Notes under the pieces: model-generated
Databases searched by the model: none
The model's input: only the letters and a program-made list of their open reading frames with translations
What the model was told of the DNA's origin: nothing
In this document: in pieces, positions 52,208-60,964 of the stretch
How the letters are laid out: every line of letters starts with the position of its first letter
Position numbering within the stretch: position 1 is the stretch's first letter
Assembly (NCBI GenBank): GCA_937920345.1
Contig: CALGVA010000051.1
Span: forward strand, 1 to 64,000
Direction: 5' to 3'
Origin: an uncultured Lachnospiraceae bacterium
Lineage (GTDB): Bacteria > Bacillota > Clostridia > Lachnospirales > Lachnospiraceae
Length of the DNA stretch: 64,000 nucleotides
Program-made: the position numbers and the translations under genes

Positions 52208-55200
52208 ATGAAGATAACATTTGATAATAATAACACAAATCAAAATGTAGACAAGGTGACGACAACTACATATCGGGACACCCGCACGGAGAAAACGGGT
52301 AAGACGGGTGCATACGCATTAGACATTTCTGGCACAGTTATGGATAACACAGCTTATAAAGGTCAGGGAAAGACCGCAGAAGACGTTATGCAGGAAGCGG
52401 GGCAGATTGATATCGCCACGCAGAGAGACTATATGACAGTTATGTCTAATACTATGTCCGAAGAAGATTTCAGCCGAATGGTGGAAGACGGATACCAGGT
52501 TGGCGATATGGATATCGAAGAGGTCGTTACAATTGTCGATAAGATTAAGGCGGAACTGATCAAAGGCGGTACACAGGTAGCAGGCTATACCGATCAGATC
52601 GATGCCGGGACGCTTCGGGAGATTACCGGCAGTGAGGCTTTTGCACAGGAACTGAGCCGGCAGTTTGCGGAACACGATATACCTCTGACAGAGGAGAACG
52701 TCAGGGATGTCATGAAGGCATATGCCAGAGCTTCCACACTTGAGGAAGTCACGGAAGGCGCTGCCAAGTATATGGTGGAAAACCATATGGAACCCACGAT
52801 CGATAACCTGTATCGGGCAGGACACAGCGCTTCGGGAGACGGAAGCAGACAGGGCAGAGGATATTATACGGATGGAGCCGGATATTACGCTAAGAAGGCG
52901 GAGGAATATGATTGGAACAGTCTGCGTCCGCAGATAGAGAAAATCATTACACAGGCCGGGCTGGAAGTGAACGAAGAGACTCTGGCGGATGCGAGATGGC
53001 TGGTTGAAAAGGGAGTTCCCCTTACGGCTGAGGCAGTATCGGATCTTTATATGCTGAACCAGCTGGCTTTTCCGCAGGACGGCAGACAGGTGCTGGCGGC
53101 GATTGTATCGGCGGTTTCAGATGGAAAAGAGGCGGGAGCGGCCAACCTGGCGGACGGCAGAAGCAGTATGGAGAAAGCGGCCGCGTATGTGGAGCGTTTT
53201 GCACGAATTACGGATGCGGCGGTTGATCAGGTTGCAGCTGAGGGACAGGAACTTACGCTTGTGAATCTGGAAGCAGCGGAGGAAAGGATAGAAACGCTAA
53301 AACAGCCTGCGGATGAAAATGCGGCACATTACAACAGGAAAGATGTGTCAGGCAGCGGCGGCCAGCATGTGCAGACCGGCAGCGGTTCCGTTACTGCCAC
53401 AGGGGAGAACGGGGCGGATACGGTACCGGTTGCAGAGAATATCTCGGCGCGGAGGCAGTTGGAAGAAATTCGCCTGATGATGACCATAGAGGCCAATCGT
53501 AAGCTGCTGGAAAGCGGTTATGCCATTGATACAACGGAGTTAGAACAGCTTGTGAATGCTCTGCGGCAGATCGAGTCGCAGCAGAATCAGGCTTTGTTCG
53601 GAGAGACGGATGTGGCGCGCGCGGCCGAGAAGGCAGCGCTCTATACAGAAACACGCAGTAAGGTTGCTGAGATACCTTTCCTGCCGATTGATATTGCCGG
53701 CAGATATAAGGTGACAGATCAGGATTTCACTTTAGATCAGGTACACATCGACGGCACTGCCTTAAGGAACCAATATGATGAGGCGGCGAAGAGATATGAG
53801 ACGTGGATGACGACAACGAGAACGGACCTGGGTGATTCTATTGATAAAGCGTTTACAAATGTGGACGATAAACTGGAAGATCTGGGAATGGAACTGAATG
53901 AGGAAAACCGTCGGGCAGTCCGCATTCTGGGTTATAACCGCATGGAACTGTCGAAGGAGAATATAGAGACAGTGCGGGAGTCTGATGCACAGCTTCGGCG
54001 TGTGATCGGCAAGATGACGCCGACAGCAGTTCTGCAGGCGATTCGTGACGGTAAGAACCCGCTGGAGCTGACGCTGCCGGAACTGGATGAATATCTGGAT
54101 TCCATACCGTACACCAGGGAGCAGGAGAGTGAGAAGTACAGTAAATTTTTGTATAAACTTGATAAAAATAAAGCCATCGACGAGCAGGAAAGAACAGCCT
54201 ATATCGGCATATACCGTATGCTCAGACAGTTTGAGAAGACCGATGACGCAGCAGTCGGAGCACTGGTCAGCATGGGAGCAGAAGTTTCCTTCAAAAATAT
54301 GCTGAGCGCAGTGCGCAGCCGGAAGAGAAGCGGCATGGACTTTATGGTTGACGATGCGTTTGCGGGCGTTGAGGCGATCGAGAAGGGCATGTCGATTTCC
54401 AGACAGATCGAGAGCGGATTTAACAAGACTTATCGTGATATTGTCGGCAATATTGCTGACCGGATGGCGAAACAGGATGCGTCTACGGAGAAGGAATACC
54501 GGCAGGAACAGATGCAGGAAATGCGGCAGGCCTGTGAAGTGGAAGATGCCGTGATCGAGGAACTGCTGCAGAGTAAGCAGCCGGTAACGATCAATAATCT
54601 GGCAGCGGCGGATATGCTGATGAACAGCAGGGGCACATTTTATAAGAAGCTAAAGGAGTATACGACACCTGCGGATGAAGAGAAAGTCAAAGATGCCGTG
54701 TCGCGTCTGCACGGCGCGCTGACGGATCAGGAGCATGCACAGGAGGCTTTTGAGGAAATGGAACAGGTCTTCGAAGACGTGCTTGAGGAAGCGCAGTATA
54801 ACGCAGACATAAATTATATTGATCTGAAAGTAATCCAGAGCTGCCGTAAACAGCTCACGCTGGCAGCCGGGCTTGCTAAAGAGGAAAACTATCAGATTCC
54901 CGTAGAAATCAACGGGGAGACGACAGCGATCCACTTAAGAGTGCTGCACAGTCAGCAGGACGGCGGTAAGGTTAAGGCTACGCTTGAGACGGAAAGTTAC
55001 GGCAAGACAGCGGCGGAATTTACGATACGCAATCGTAAAGTATCCGGATATATTGCCTGTTCCACGCAGGAAGGCACGAAGAGCATACAGAGCAGGAAAG
55101 ATAACCTGCAAAAAGAACTGCAGGATACGGTGGAATCGCTGGCGGGCAATGCGCTGGAGCTTGGAGATATCGGAATCGTATGCAGTGCGGAACTGGATCT

Positions 55201-55300
55201 GAACGCTTATACGGCGGAAGAAGTGCAGGATGGATCATCGGTACAGACCGCTGACTTGTATCAGATTGCAAAAGCGTTTATTACAACGATTACAGCATAG
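52208..55300 (+). CDS. Large helical-repeat protein of the flagellin cluster (DUF6240-like), FliK-like C terminus
   Basis: The protein has 1030 residues, no signal peptide and no membrane helix. It contains recurring helical units with a signature like LT-x-E-N-L-x-A. Examples are PLTEENVRDVMKAYARA, VNEETLADARWLVEKGVPLTAEAVSDLY, LTLVNLEAAEERIE, LNEENRRAVRILGYNRMELSKENIETV and PVTINNLAAADMLM. The last 130 residues (IHLRVLHSQQDGGKVKATLETE ... LGDIGIVCSAELDL) follow the pattern of the FliK hook-length-control C-terminal domain. I recall such proteins as DUF6240 in Lachnospiraceae, but am not certain. The ATG at 52208 has GGAG upstream. It lies between two flagellin genes under a sigma-28-like promoter, so a flagellar export, scaffold or length role is inferred. 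Confidence 0.7.
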   Translation: MKITFDNNNTNQNVDKVTTTTYRDTRTEKTGKTGAYALDISGTVMDNTAYKGQGKTAEDVMQEAGQIDIATQRDYMTVMSNTMSEEDFSRMVEDGYQVGDMDIEEVVTIVDKIKAELIKGGTQVAGYTDQIDAGTLREITGSEAFAQELSRQFAEHDIPLTEENVRDVMKAYARASTLEEVTEGAAKYMVENHMEPTIDNLYRAGHSASGDGSRQGRGYYTDGAGYYAKKAEEYDWNSLRPQIEKIITQAGLEVNEETLADARWLVEKGVPLTAEAVSDLYMLNQLAFPQDGRQVLAAIVSAVSDGKEAGAANLADGRSSMEKAAAYVERFARITDAAVDQVAAEGQELTLVNLEAAEERIETLKQPADENAAHYNRKDVSGSGGQHVQTGSGSVTATGENGADTVPVAENISARRQLEEIRLMMTIEANRKLLESGYAIDTTELEQLVNALRQIESQQNQALFGETDVARAAEKAALYTETRSKVAEIPFLPIDIAGRYKVTDQDFTLDQVHIDGTALRNQYDEAAKRYETWMTTTRTDLGDSIDKAFTNVDDKLEDLGMELNEENRRAVRILGYNRMELSKENIETVRESDAQLRRVIGKMTPTAVLQAIRDGKNPLELTLPELDEYLDSIPYTREQESEKYSKFLYKLDKNKAIDEQERTAYIGIYRMLRQFEKTDDAAVGALVSMGAEVSFKNMLSAVRSRKRSGMDFMVDDAFAGVEAIEKGMSISRQIESGFNKTYRDIVGNIADRMAKQDASTEKEYRQEQMQEMRQACEVEDAVIEELLQSKQPVTINNLAAADMLMNSRGTFYKKLKEYTTPADEEKVKDAVSRLHGALTDQEHAQEAFEEMEQVFEDVLEEAQYNADINYIDLKVIQSCRKQLTLAAGLAKEENYQIPVEINGETTAIHLRVLHSQQDGGKVKATLETESYGKTAAEFTIRNRKVSGYIACSTQEGTKSIQSRKDNLQKELQDTVESLAGNALELGDIGIVCSAELDLNAYTAEEVQDGSSVQTADLYQIAKAFITTITA

Positions 55301-55332
55301 AGAATGACAGCTATCATAAAGGAGGAACTCAT

Positions 55333-56496
55333 ATGAAGATCAGTTACAATTCAGCGGCAATGCACGCTAACAATGCACTTAACGCGTCGGATAACAGACT
55401 CTCACAGTCACTTAAGAGACTGTCTTCCGGCTTAAAGGTTACGGCAGCGAAGGATAATCCGTCGGGATATGCGATCGGGCGCAGGATGAATGCCCAGATT
55501 ACAGGAGTATCTGTGGCGACACAGAATGCCAACAGAGGCGCTTCAATTATTGAGACAGCGGACGGTGCACTGACGGAAGTGCACGATATGCTGCAGAGAA
55601 TGAATGAACTGGCGGTTAAAGGCGCTACGGGAACGCTTACGACGAACGACAGAGAGACGTTGAATCAGGAATTAAAGCAGTTAAAACAAGAGGTTACCAG
55701 AATATCCACTGACACGGAATTTAACGGTCAGCCGTTATTAGATGGCAGCTTTGACTTAAGAGGTTACACGAACAGTCAGATTGCGACAGTGGATTATTAC
55801 AGTGATGAGGTGCTGCCGAAGCCGTACACGATCGATGCATTGACGGTACACTATAAAGCAGACGGAACGATTGATCTGGATCAGACAGCGCAGGCATTTA
55901 CGGCGGGCGCGGGATTCCCGGCAGGTGTGGAGATTACTGAGGTTGGTCAGGATAAAGTGACGATTACCGGCAATCAGGACTTTAAGATGACGATTGCTGT
56001 TAAGCCGGATCCTGTCTATGATGCGGCAGGTAATATTACAGGTTATAATCCGGTGGTATGTGCGGCGGCAGGCAATCCGCTGGAGGTAAATGTGACGGGA
56101 ATCGGTTCGATGGATATGCAGATCGGAGCCAATGAAGGACAGCAGTTAAATATCCGGATTCCGAAGATTTCTCTGGACAGATTGGGGATCGAGAGAACGG
56201 AAGTGGATACGGAGGAGAACAGTTCGAAAGCAATCGAGGAAATTAAAGGAGCGATCTTATATGTATCCGATTCCAGAAGCAGACTGGGAGCTTACCAGAA
56301 TCGTCTGGAACATACCGTAAGCAGTCTGGATATCACGAACGAGAATATGACAAGTTCTTACTCCCGCATCATGGATGTTGATATGGCGGAAGAAATGACC
56401 ACTTATACAACTGAACAGGTTATATCTCAGGCGGCGGTTTCCATGCTGGCGCAGGCAAATGAGAGACCTTCACAGGTATTACAGTTGTTGCAGTAA
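55333..56496 (+). CDS. Flagellin
   Basis: This 387-residue flagellin has conserved ends: MKISYNSAAMHANNALNASDNRLSQSLKRLSSGLKV at the N terminus and YTTEQVISQAAVSMLAQANERPSQVLQLLQ at the C terminus. A modest variable domain of about 150 residues lies in the middle. It is probably the main filament subunit. Both ends differ clearly from the giant flagellin at 48177, so the two are not recent duplicates. AAGGAGG precedes the ATG, 32 bases after the preceding stop, and fliS follows by 36 bases. All three are likely in one operon. Confidence 0.95.
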   Translation: MKISYNSAAMHANNALNASDNRLSQSLKRLSSGLKVTAAKDNPSGYAIGRRMNAQITGVSVATQNANRGASIIETADGALTEVHDMLQRMNELAVKGATGTLTTNDRETLNQELKQLKQEVTRISTDTEFNGQPLLDGSFDLRGYTNSQIATVDYYSDEVLPKPYTIDALTVHYKADGTIDLDQTAQAFTAGAGFPAGVEITEVGQDKVTITGNQDFKMTIAVKPDPVYDAAGNITGYNPVVCAAAGNPLEVNVTGIGSMDMQIGANEGQQLNIRIPKISLDRLGIERTEVDTEENSSKAIEEIKGAILYVSDSRSRLGAYQNRLEHTVSSLDITNENMTSSYSRIMDVDMAEEMTTYTTEQVISQAAVSMLAQANERPSQVLQLLQ

Positions 56497-56532
56497 TAAG
56501 ATAGTAAGACGTGAAAAGGATGAGGGACGAAT

Positions 56533-57009
56533 ATGACCAGGGAATTAAAGCAGGAGTACACGCTGCGGATCACGCAGGCGAATAAGACCCAGCTGATTAC
56601 GATTTTATATGAAATGGTTCTGCTCTATGTGGATGAAGCGCAGGCGGCGCTTGAGGCCGGAGAACGTATGGAGTACAAGAGTGCGGTCCGCAAGATTCGC
56701 GGATGCATAGATGAGTTGACGGCATCGCTTAATTTTGATTATGAACTGGCGCATAATCTGTTGCAGCTCTATCTCTATATCAACAGAGAACTCGTCAAGG
56801 CGTCTTCGCACTATGACCGGGAAAATCTGGAGCATGTCCGGCTGATTATCAGTGAACTGCATAAGGCGTATCAGACAATTGAAGCGCAGGACACATCAGG
56901 ACCTGTTATGGGCAATACACAGACGGTCTATGCCGGCCTCACTTACGGCAGGAATACGCTGACAGAGAACATAGCGGATTCTGCTGCCAACAGGGGATTC
57001 TGCGTATAG
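56533..57009 (+). CDS. fliS: FliS-like flagellin export chaperone
   Basis: This 158-residue helical protein matches FliS over residues about 5-120 (ITQANKTQLITILYEMVLLYVDEAQAAL ... IDELTASLNFDYELAHNLLQLYLYINRELVKAS). FliS binds the C-terminal helices of flagellin in the cytoplasm and prevents early polymerisation. A tail of about 35 residues beyond the usual length (GPVMGNTQTVYAGLTYGRNTL) is rich in Asn/Thr/Gly. The position directly after a flagellin gene supports the role. It may serve both flagellins. Confidence 0.9.
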   Translation: MTRELKQEYTLRITQANKTQLITILYEMVLLYVDEAQAALEAGERMEYKSAVRKIRGCIDELTASLNFDYELAHNLLQLYLYINRELVKASSHYDRENLEHVRLIISELHKAYQTIEAQDTSGPVMGNTQTVYAGLTYGRNTLTENIADSAANRGFCV

Positions 57010-57091
57010 GCAGCAAGGTCGCTTTGCACACCTGCACCATGTATTTGCTGCATGGTGTCAGAGCCGACGCTGCAGGGCATAGACCTTACGG

Positions 57092-57382
57092 CTATGAAAA
57101 AAGCGACAGGGCACGATATACTTCATGATGTTTATCTTCGGGCAGCAGGTTCAGATCTGCTGCCTGTTCTATGAGATATTTGTAACGCTTGAGCGTTGCA
57201 TTCACTTCATAGATGTAGCAGTCGATCAGATCCGGATCAGTTACATTGTCAAAATTGGAATAGGCAATTTCCAGCGCATATCTCGTCTGCGCCAGTTCCT
57301 CACGTAACGTCATTTTCTGACAATCCACAATGATGTCCGCTTCCGCGGAGCCATTAGAACTCTGATGAAAAAACATCTTCAT
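57092..57382 (-). CDS. DUF2508 (YaaL-like) protein
   Basis: This 96-residue protein has the DUF2508 block REELAQTRYALEIAYSNFDNVTDPDLIDCYIYEVNATLKRYKYLIEQA at residues 27-75. It has no membrane helix or metal site. GGTGG lies just upstream of the ATG. In Bacillus yaaL lies beside bofA. Here the bofA-like gene is also adjacent but divergent, which supports both calls. Function unknown. Confidence 0.85.
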   Translation of the reverse strand: MKMFFHQSSNGSAEADIIVDCQKMTLREELAQTRYALEIAYSNFDNVTDPDLIDCYIYEVNATLKRYKYLIEQAADLNLLPEDKHHEVYRALSLFS

Positions 57383-57583
57383 AAATCCACCCAGCCTTTC
57401 CTTATATTATATTAAATTCCGAGAACAAATTTAGAGTAAGCCTCGCATACTTAATTCCGCAGGAATTTAGTATAAGTATAGGTAATATTTGGTAAAATAT
57501 TCATGTAATATTCAGGCGCCGAGACGCATATGTTACCAATGTAACGGTGTCCAGGCATCATGAAAACGGAGGAGAATGCGGGA

Positions 57584-57856
57584 ATGGGAAATGCGGGCGG
57601 AGCATTGGCAATACTGGGAGTGTGTCTGATTGTACTGATTATCGGGGCACTGGGACGGAAAGTGGAATGGCTGGTGAATTTTATTCTGCGTGCGGTTATG
57701 GGTACGATCGGGATTTATTGTCTGAATTATCTGCTGGCATCTCGTCAGATCGGCGTTGCGGTAGGTATTAATCCGCTTACGATTTTGACATCCGGAATCC
57801 TTGGATTTCCTGGGATTGCAGTTCTTTATGGCATTCACTTTTTCAAAATATTGTAG
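57584..57856 (+). CDS. BofA-like pro-sigma-K processing inhibitor family protein
   Basis: This 90-residue protein has two or three membrane helices (about residues 5-22, 28-52 and 65-85) and the family ending GINPLTILTSGILGFPGIAVLYGIHF. In Bacillus BofA holds the SpoIVFB protease inactive during sporulation. Many clostridia keep the gene with unclear function. I choose the ATG at 57584 with GGAGGAG nine bases upstream; an ATG at 57560 lacks a ribosome site. It is divergent from the DUF2508 gene. Confidence 0.85.
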   Translation: MGNAGGALAILGVCLIVLIIGALGRKVEWLVNFILRAVMGTIGIYCLNYLLASRQIGVAVGINPLTILTSGILGFPGIAVLYGIHFFKIL

Positions 57857-57892
57857 ACATTTCACAAAATTAGTTTTTTTGCTAAAAGGGTC

Positions 57893-57921
57893 TGGACAGG
57901 ACATAGTTTTGTGTTTATAAT
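57893..57921 (+). promoter_or_regulatory. Promoter of the Tad pilus operon
   Basis: TGGACA (57893-57898), 17 bases, perfect TATAAT (57916-57921). The start would be near 57928, giving a leader of about 110 bases before the first gene. No other promoter is evident until the window end. Confidence 0.72.
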
Positions 57922-58037
57922 TCAGTTTACAACTCAAGAAATTCTGTTATTAATATCTTGCCGGTAAGGCATCGGGCGATTCGTCCCACTATGATTTCAT
58001 TGAGTCAGATTTAGAATATTTCTATGGAGGTGATTCT

Positions 58038-58565
58038 ATTGGACTGAGTTACTATCAATCTTTGTTGCTTCTTCTGCTGTTTCTCGCAGCGTTGGCAGAT
58101 CTTAAGACAGACCATATTCCCAACGGCTTTATCATGTTCGGAACCGCGATCGGAATATTGGGAGGAATATGGATTCATACCGGTTTACCGCAGTCTGTCT
58201 TTTCTATGCTTCTTGCATTTCTGCTTATGTATCCACTGTTTAAGATTGGAGCGCTGGGCGCCGGCGATGTAAAGGTATTTATGATGACCGGCAGCTTTAT
58301 GGAACCAAAAGCCTTTATAACGGTTATGGTATCAGCGTTTGTGACCGGCGCGGTATTTTCGCTTGGCAAATTGTTGATCGAACATAACGGCAGGGAGCGG
58401 ATAAGCTATTTTCTGTCTTATGTGACTGAGGTGGCGAGGACGGGACACTGGAAGATTTACGGAGAATATATGGTGCAGGATTATCAATTATACCGCAGGA
58501 ACAAAATACATTTCACGGTTCCGATTCTGTTCGGTGTGGTGATGAAGTTAGGAGGATTCGTGTGA
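58038..58565 (+). CDS. Prepilin peptidase, A24 family (TadV/CpaA)
   Basis: This protein of about 175 residues has four to five membrane helices. The two catalytic aspartates of A24 aspartic proteases are in AALADLKTDHIPNGF and ALGAGDVKVFM. It cleaves the leader of the Flp pilin encoded at 63296. No ATG, GTG or well-placed TTG begins the frame. The strong site TGGAGGTGA (58025-58033) is seven bases from an in-frame ATT at 58038 (ATT GGA CTG AGT TAC TAT). CTG at 58044 and TTG at 58062 are alternatives with worse spacing. First gene of the Tad operon. Confidence 0.85.
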   Translation: MGLSYYQSLLLLLLFLAALADLKTDHIPNGFIMFGTAIGILGGIWIHTGLPQSVFSMLLAFLLMYPLFKIGALGAGDVKVFMMTGSFMEPKAFITVMVSAFVTGAVFSLGKLLIEHNGRERISYFLSYVTEVARTGHWKIYGEYMVQDYQLYRRNKIHFTVPILFGVVMKLGGFV

Positions 58566-58645
58566 AAAATAAATCTTTTCACACACGAGATTTGTGTCTG
58601 CGCGCACTTGATACAAACTCGTTGATGCGCGAAGAGCGTGCGCAG
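58559..58645 (+). repeat. Structured intergenic element between tadV and tadZ
   Basis: CGTGTGAAAA (58559-58568) pairs with TTTTCACACACG (58576-58587). CGAGATTTGTGTC then pairs with GATACAAACTCG. CTGCGCGCAC can pair with GTGCGCAG further on, giving nested or alternative folds. The first stem starts inside the tadV stop region. It shares the GTGTGAAAAAT stem with the hairpin cluster at 15750-15785. Confidence 0.6.
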
Positions 58646-58659
58646 AAAAGAGGATTAGT

Positions 58660-59742
58660 GTGAAACAAAAGATATTTGCGATATGCGATATGGAGGAAGG
58701 CTATGCGGTCAGGCTATCGGAGTACATATTAGACAAGGTCAGGCTGCCGTATACGATGCATTTGTTTACGAAGGTGGAGGAACTGCAGAAGTTTGCGGGA
58801 CAGGAGGAGATTGCAGTGTTAGTCATCGCTGAGAGCGCACTTAGAATGCTGCGGGAGGAATATGTAAGACGGCAGGTGGCACAGATGTTTGTGCTGCAGG
58901 AGGATGAGGAACTGCGGGAGCGGGAGGCAGACGGGCTATCCTGCGGCAATGAATCAGACAGCACGGATGGAAAACAGCCGATGGTGGAAGATAAGCTGCA
59001 TTATATCAGCAAGTTTCAGAGCCCGGAGCAGATCGTGACCATACTGACGGAATCCATTACGAATCTGTCTGACTGGAAGATCAGGACGACGGCGGAGAAC
59101 ACGGATATGAAGCTGATCGGTATCTACACACCGGTCAAGCGGTGCCTGCAGACGTCCTTTGCCATTACCATGGGTCAGATTCTGGCGAAAGAACACCGGG
59201 TACTGTATTTCAATTTCGAAAATTATTCGGGATTCGGACAGATGCTGAAACGGGAATTTGCCATGGATATGATAGATCTCATGTATTATTTCCGGTGTGA
59301 TAAAGACAAGCTGGCGCTGCGGCTGCCGGCTGTCACACAGAACATGAACGGGCTGGATTATATACCGCCGATGCAGTCCTATGCGGGGCGGCGGGAGGTG
59401 ACGGGAGAAGAGTGGCTGGAACTGTGCAGGTGTATTGCCGGGATCGGACAGTATGAATATATTATTCTGGATCTGGATGACAGTATGGACGGATTGTTTG
59501 ACCTGCTGCGCAGCTGCTATAAGATATACACCATTACAAGAGAAGACGGCTTTGCGGTGGCGAAAATCAACCAGTATGAGCAGATTCTGCAGTTCCATGA
59601 GATGGAGGAGATTGCGGCGAAAACCGTGAAATGCCGGTTTCCGGTTTTTAAGGATATCACGGCGGATCTGAATCTGATGACGCATGGGGAACTGGCAGGA
59701 TATGTAAAGGCGATCATTAGAGAGGACTTGTATGGAAAATAG
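58660..59742 (+). CDS. TadZ/CpaE-like protein with a degenerate ATPase domain
   Basis: This 360-residue protein has a receiver-like N-terminal region (about 1-90), a variable linker and a ParA/MinD-like domain (about 145-340). The deviant P-loop reads LIGIYTPVKRCLQTSFAITMG where KGGxGKT is expected, so the ATP-binding lysine is missing. The later strand YEYIILDLDDSMDGLFDLL keeps the switch-2 position. TadZ proteins localise the Tad machine to the cell pole or septum. It starts at GTG after AGAGGATTA. The next gene overlaps it by 11 bases. Confidence 0.85.
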   Translation: MKQKIFAICDMEEGYAVRLSEYILDKVRLPYTMHLFTKVEELQKFAGQEEIAVLVIAESALRMLREEYVRRQVAQMFVLQEDEELREREADGLSCGNESDSTDGKQPMVEDKLHYISKFQSPEQIVTILTESITNLSDWKIRTTAENTDMKLIGIYTPVKRCLQTSFAITMGQILAKEHRVLYFNFENYSGFGQMLKREFAMDMIDLMYYFRCDKDKLALRLPAVTQNMNGLDYIPPMQSYAGRREVTGEEWLELCRCIAGIGQYEYIILDLDDSMDGLFDLLRSCYKIYTITREDGFAVAKINQYEQILQFHEMEEIAAKTVKCRFPVFKDITADLNLMTHGELAGYVKAIIREDLYGK

Positions 59743-60964
59743 AGAAGAGCGCAGGAAGAAGCTTAAGGAAAAACTGACGGAGAGCATCGACTATTCGACA
59801 GAAAGCTCGGATGAGGAAATACGGCAGTTAATTGATGAAATGCTGGTCAGAGAAAGCAGGGAAAGGCCCATGACGCTGACAGAGCGCGGGCAGCTTCGCA
59901 GGGAACTGTTTCATGCGATCCGCAGACTGGATGTGCTGCAGGAACTTGTTGATGACACGCATATTACGGAGATCATGATCAACGGTCCCGACTGCATTTT
60001 TATAGAACGGGACGGACGGTTGTACAGGAGTGACCTGCGGTTTGAGAGCAGAGAGAAACTGCAGAACGTCATCCAGCAGATTGTGGCGGACTGCAACAGA
60101 GTGGTCAACGAGGCATCGCCTATCGTGGACGCCAGACTGCGCAACGGCGCGCGCGTTAATGTGGTGCTTGATCCGGTGGCGTTAAACGGCCCCATCGTAA
60201 CGATCAGACGCTTTCCGGATCAGCCGATTATGATGGAGGATTTGATTGCATACGGCTCCATCAGTGCGGAAGTGTGTGCGTGGCTGCATAAGCTGGTACA
60301 GGCGAAGTACAACATCTTTATCAGCGGCGGTACGGGTTCCGGTAAGACCACATTTTTGAATGCCCTTTCTTATTACATACCGGCGCAGGAGAGAATTATC
60401 ACGATCGAGGACAATGCAGAACTGCAGATCAGGAATATTCCGAATCTGGTGCGCATGGAGACACGCAACGCCAATGTGGAGGGCTGCAGGGAAATCACCA
60501 TCAGAGACTTGATCAGGACTTCGCTGCGTATGCGGCCCGATCGTATTATCGTCGGCGAGGTCCGGGGCGGCGAGGCCTTTGATATGATGCAATGCCTGAA
60601 TACGGGGCACGACGGCTCCATGTCTACAGGTCATGCCAATGGCTCGGAGGATATGTTAAGCCGGCTGGAGAACATGATACTGATGGGTGTGGAAATTCCC
60701 CTTGCGGCCATCAGACAACAGATTGCTTCCGGTATAGATATTATCGTTCATCTGGGACGGCTTCGGGACGGTTCGCGGAAAGTACTTGAGATTGTGGAGG
60801 TGGCGGGGTGTGAGAAAGAGAGAATCGTGTTAAAGCCGCTATATCGTTTTGTGGAGTCCGGAACGGATAAAGAGGGCCGGATCTGCGGAGATTTGCGAAA
60901 GGAAGGAGAACTTACTTATGTCGAAAAATTACAGTATGCCGGATTATGGCACGTACCGGTTTAA
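59732..60964 (+). CDS. TadA/CpaF secretion ATPase
   Basis: This 410-residue hexameric ATPase powers Flp pilus assembly. Motifs are Walker A in ISGGTGSGKTTFLNALS, the Asp-box region RIITIEDNAELQI, Walker B in RIIVGEVRGGEAFDMMQ and the His-box GHDGSMSTGHANGSEDML. The N-terminal domain (LQELVDDTHITEIMINGPDCIFIERDG) is typical of CpaF. The ATG lies inside the tadZ end, so translation is coupled. All catalytic motifs are intact, in contrast to TadZ. Confidence 0.95.
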   Translation: MENREERRKKLKEKLTESIDYSTESSDEEIRQLIDEMLVRESRERPMTLTERGQLRRELFHAIRRLDVLQELVDDTHITEIMINGPDCIFIERDGRLYRSDLRFESREKLQNVIQQIVADCNRVVNEASPIVDARLRNGARVNVVLDPVALNGPIVTIRRFPDQPIMMEDLIAYGSISAEVCAWLHKLVQAKYNIFISGGTGSGKTTFLNALSYYIPAQERIITIEDNAELQIRNIPNLVRMETRNANVEGCREITIRDLIRTSLRMRPDRIIVGEVRGGEAFDMMQCLNTGHDGSMSTGHANGSEDMLSRLENMILMGVEIPLAAIRQQIASGIDIIVHLGRLRDGSRKVLEIVEVAGCEKERIVLKPLYRFVESGTDKEGRICGDLRKEGELTYVEKLQYAGLWHVPV

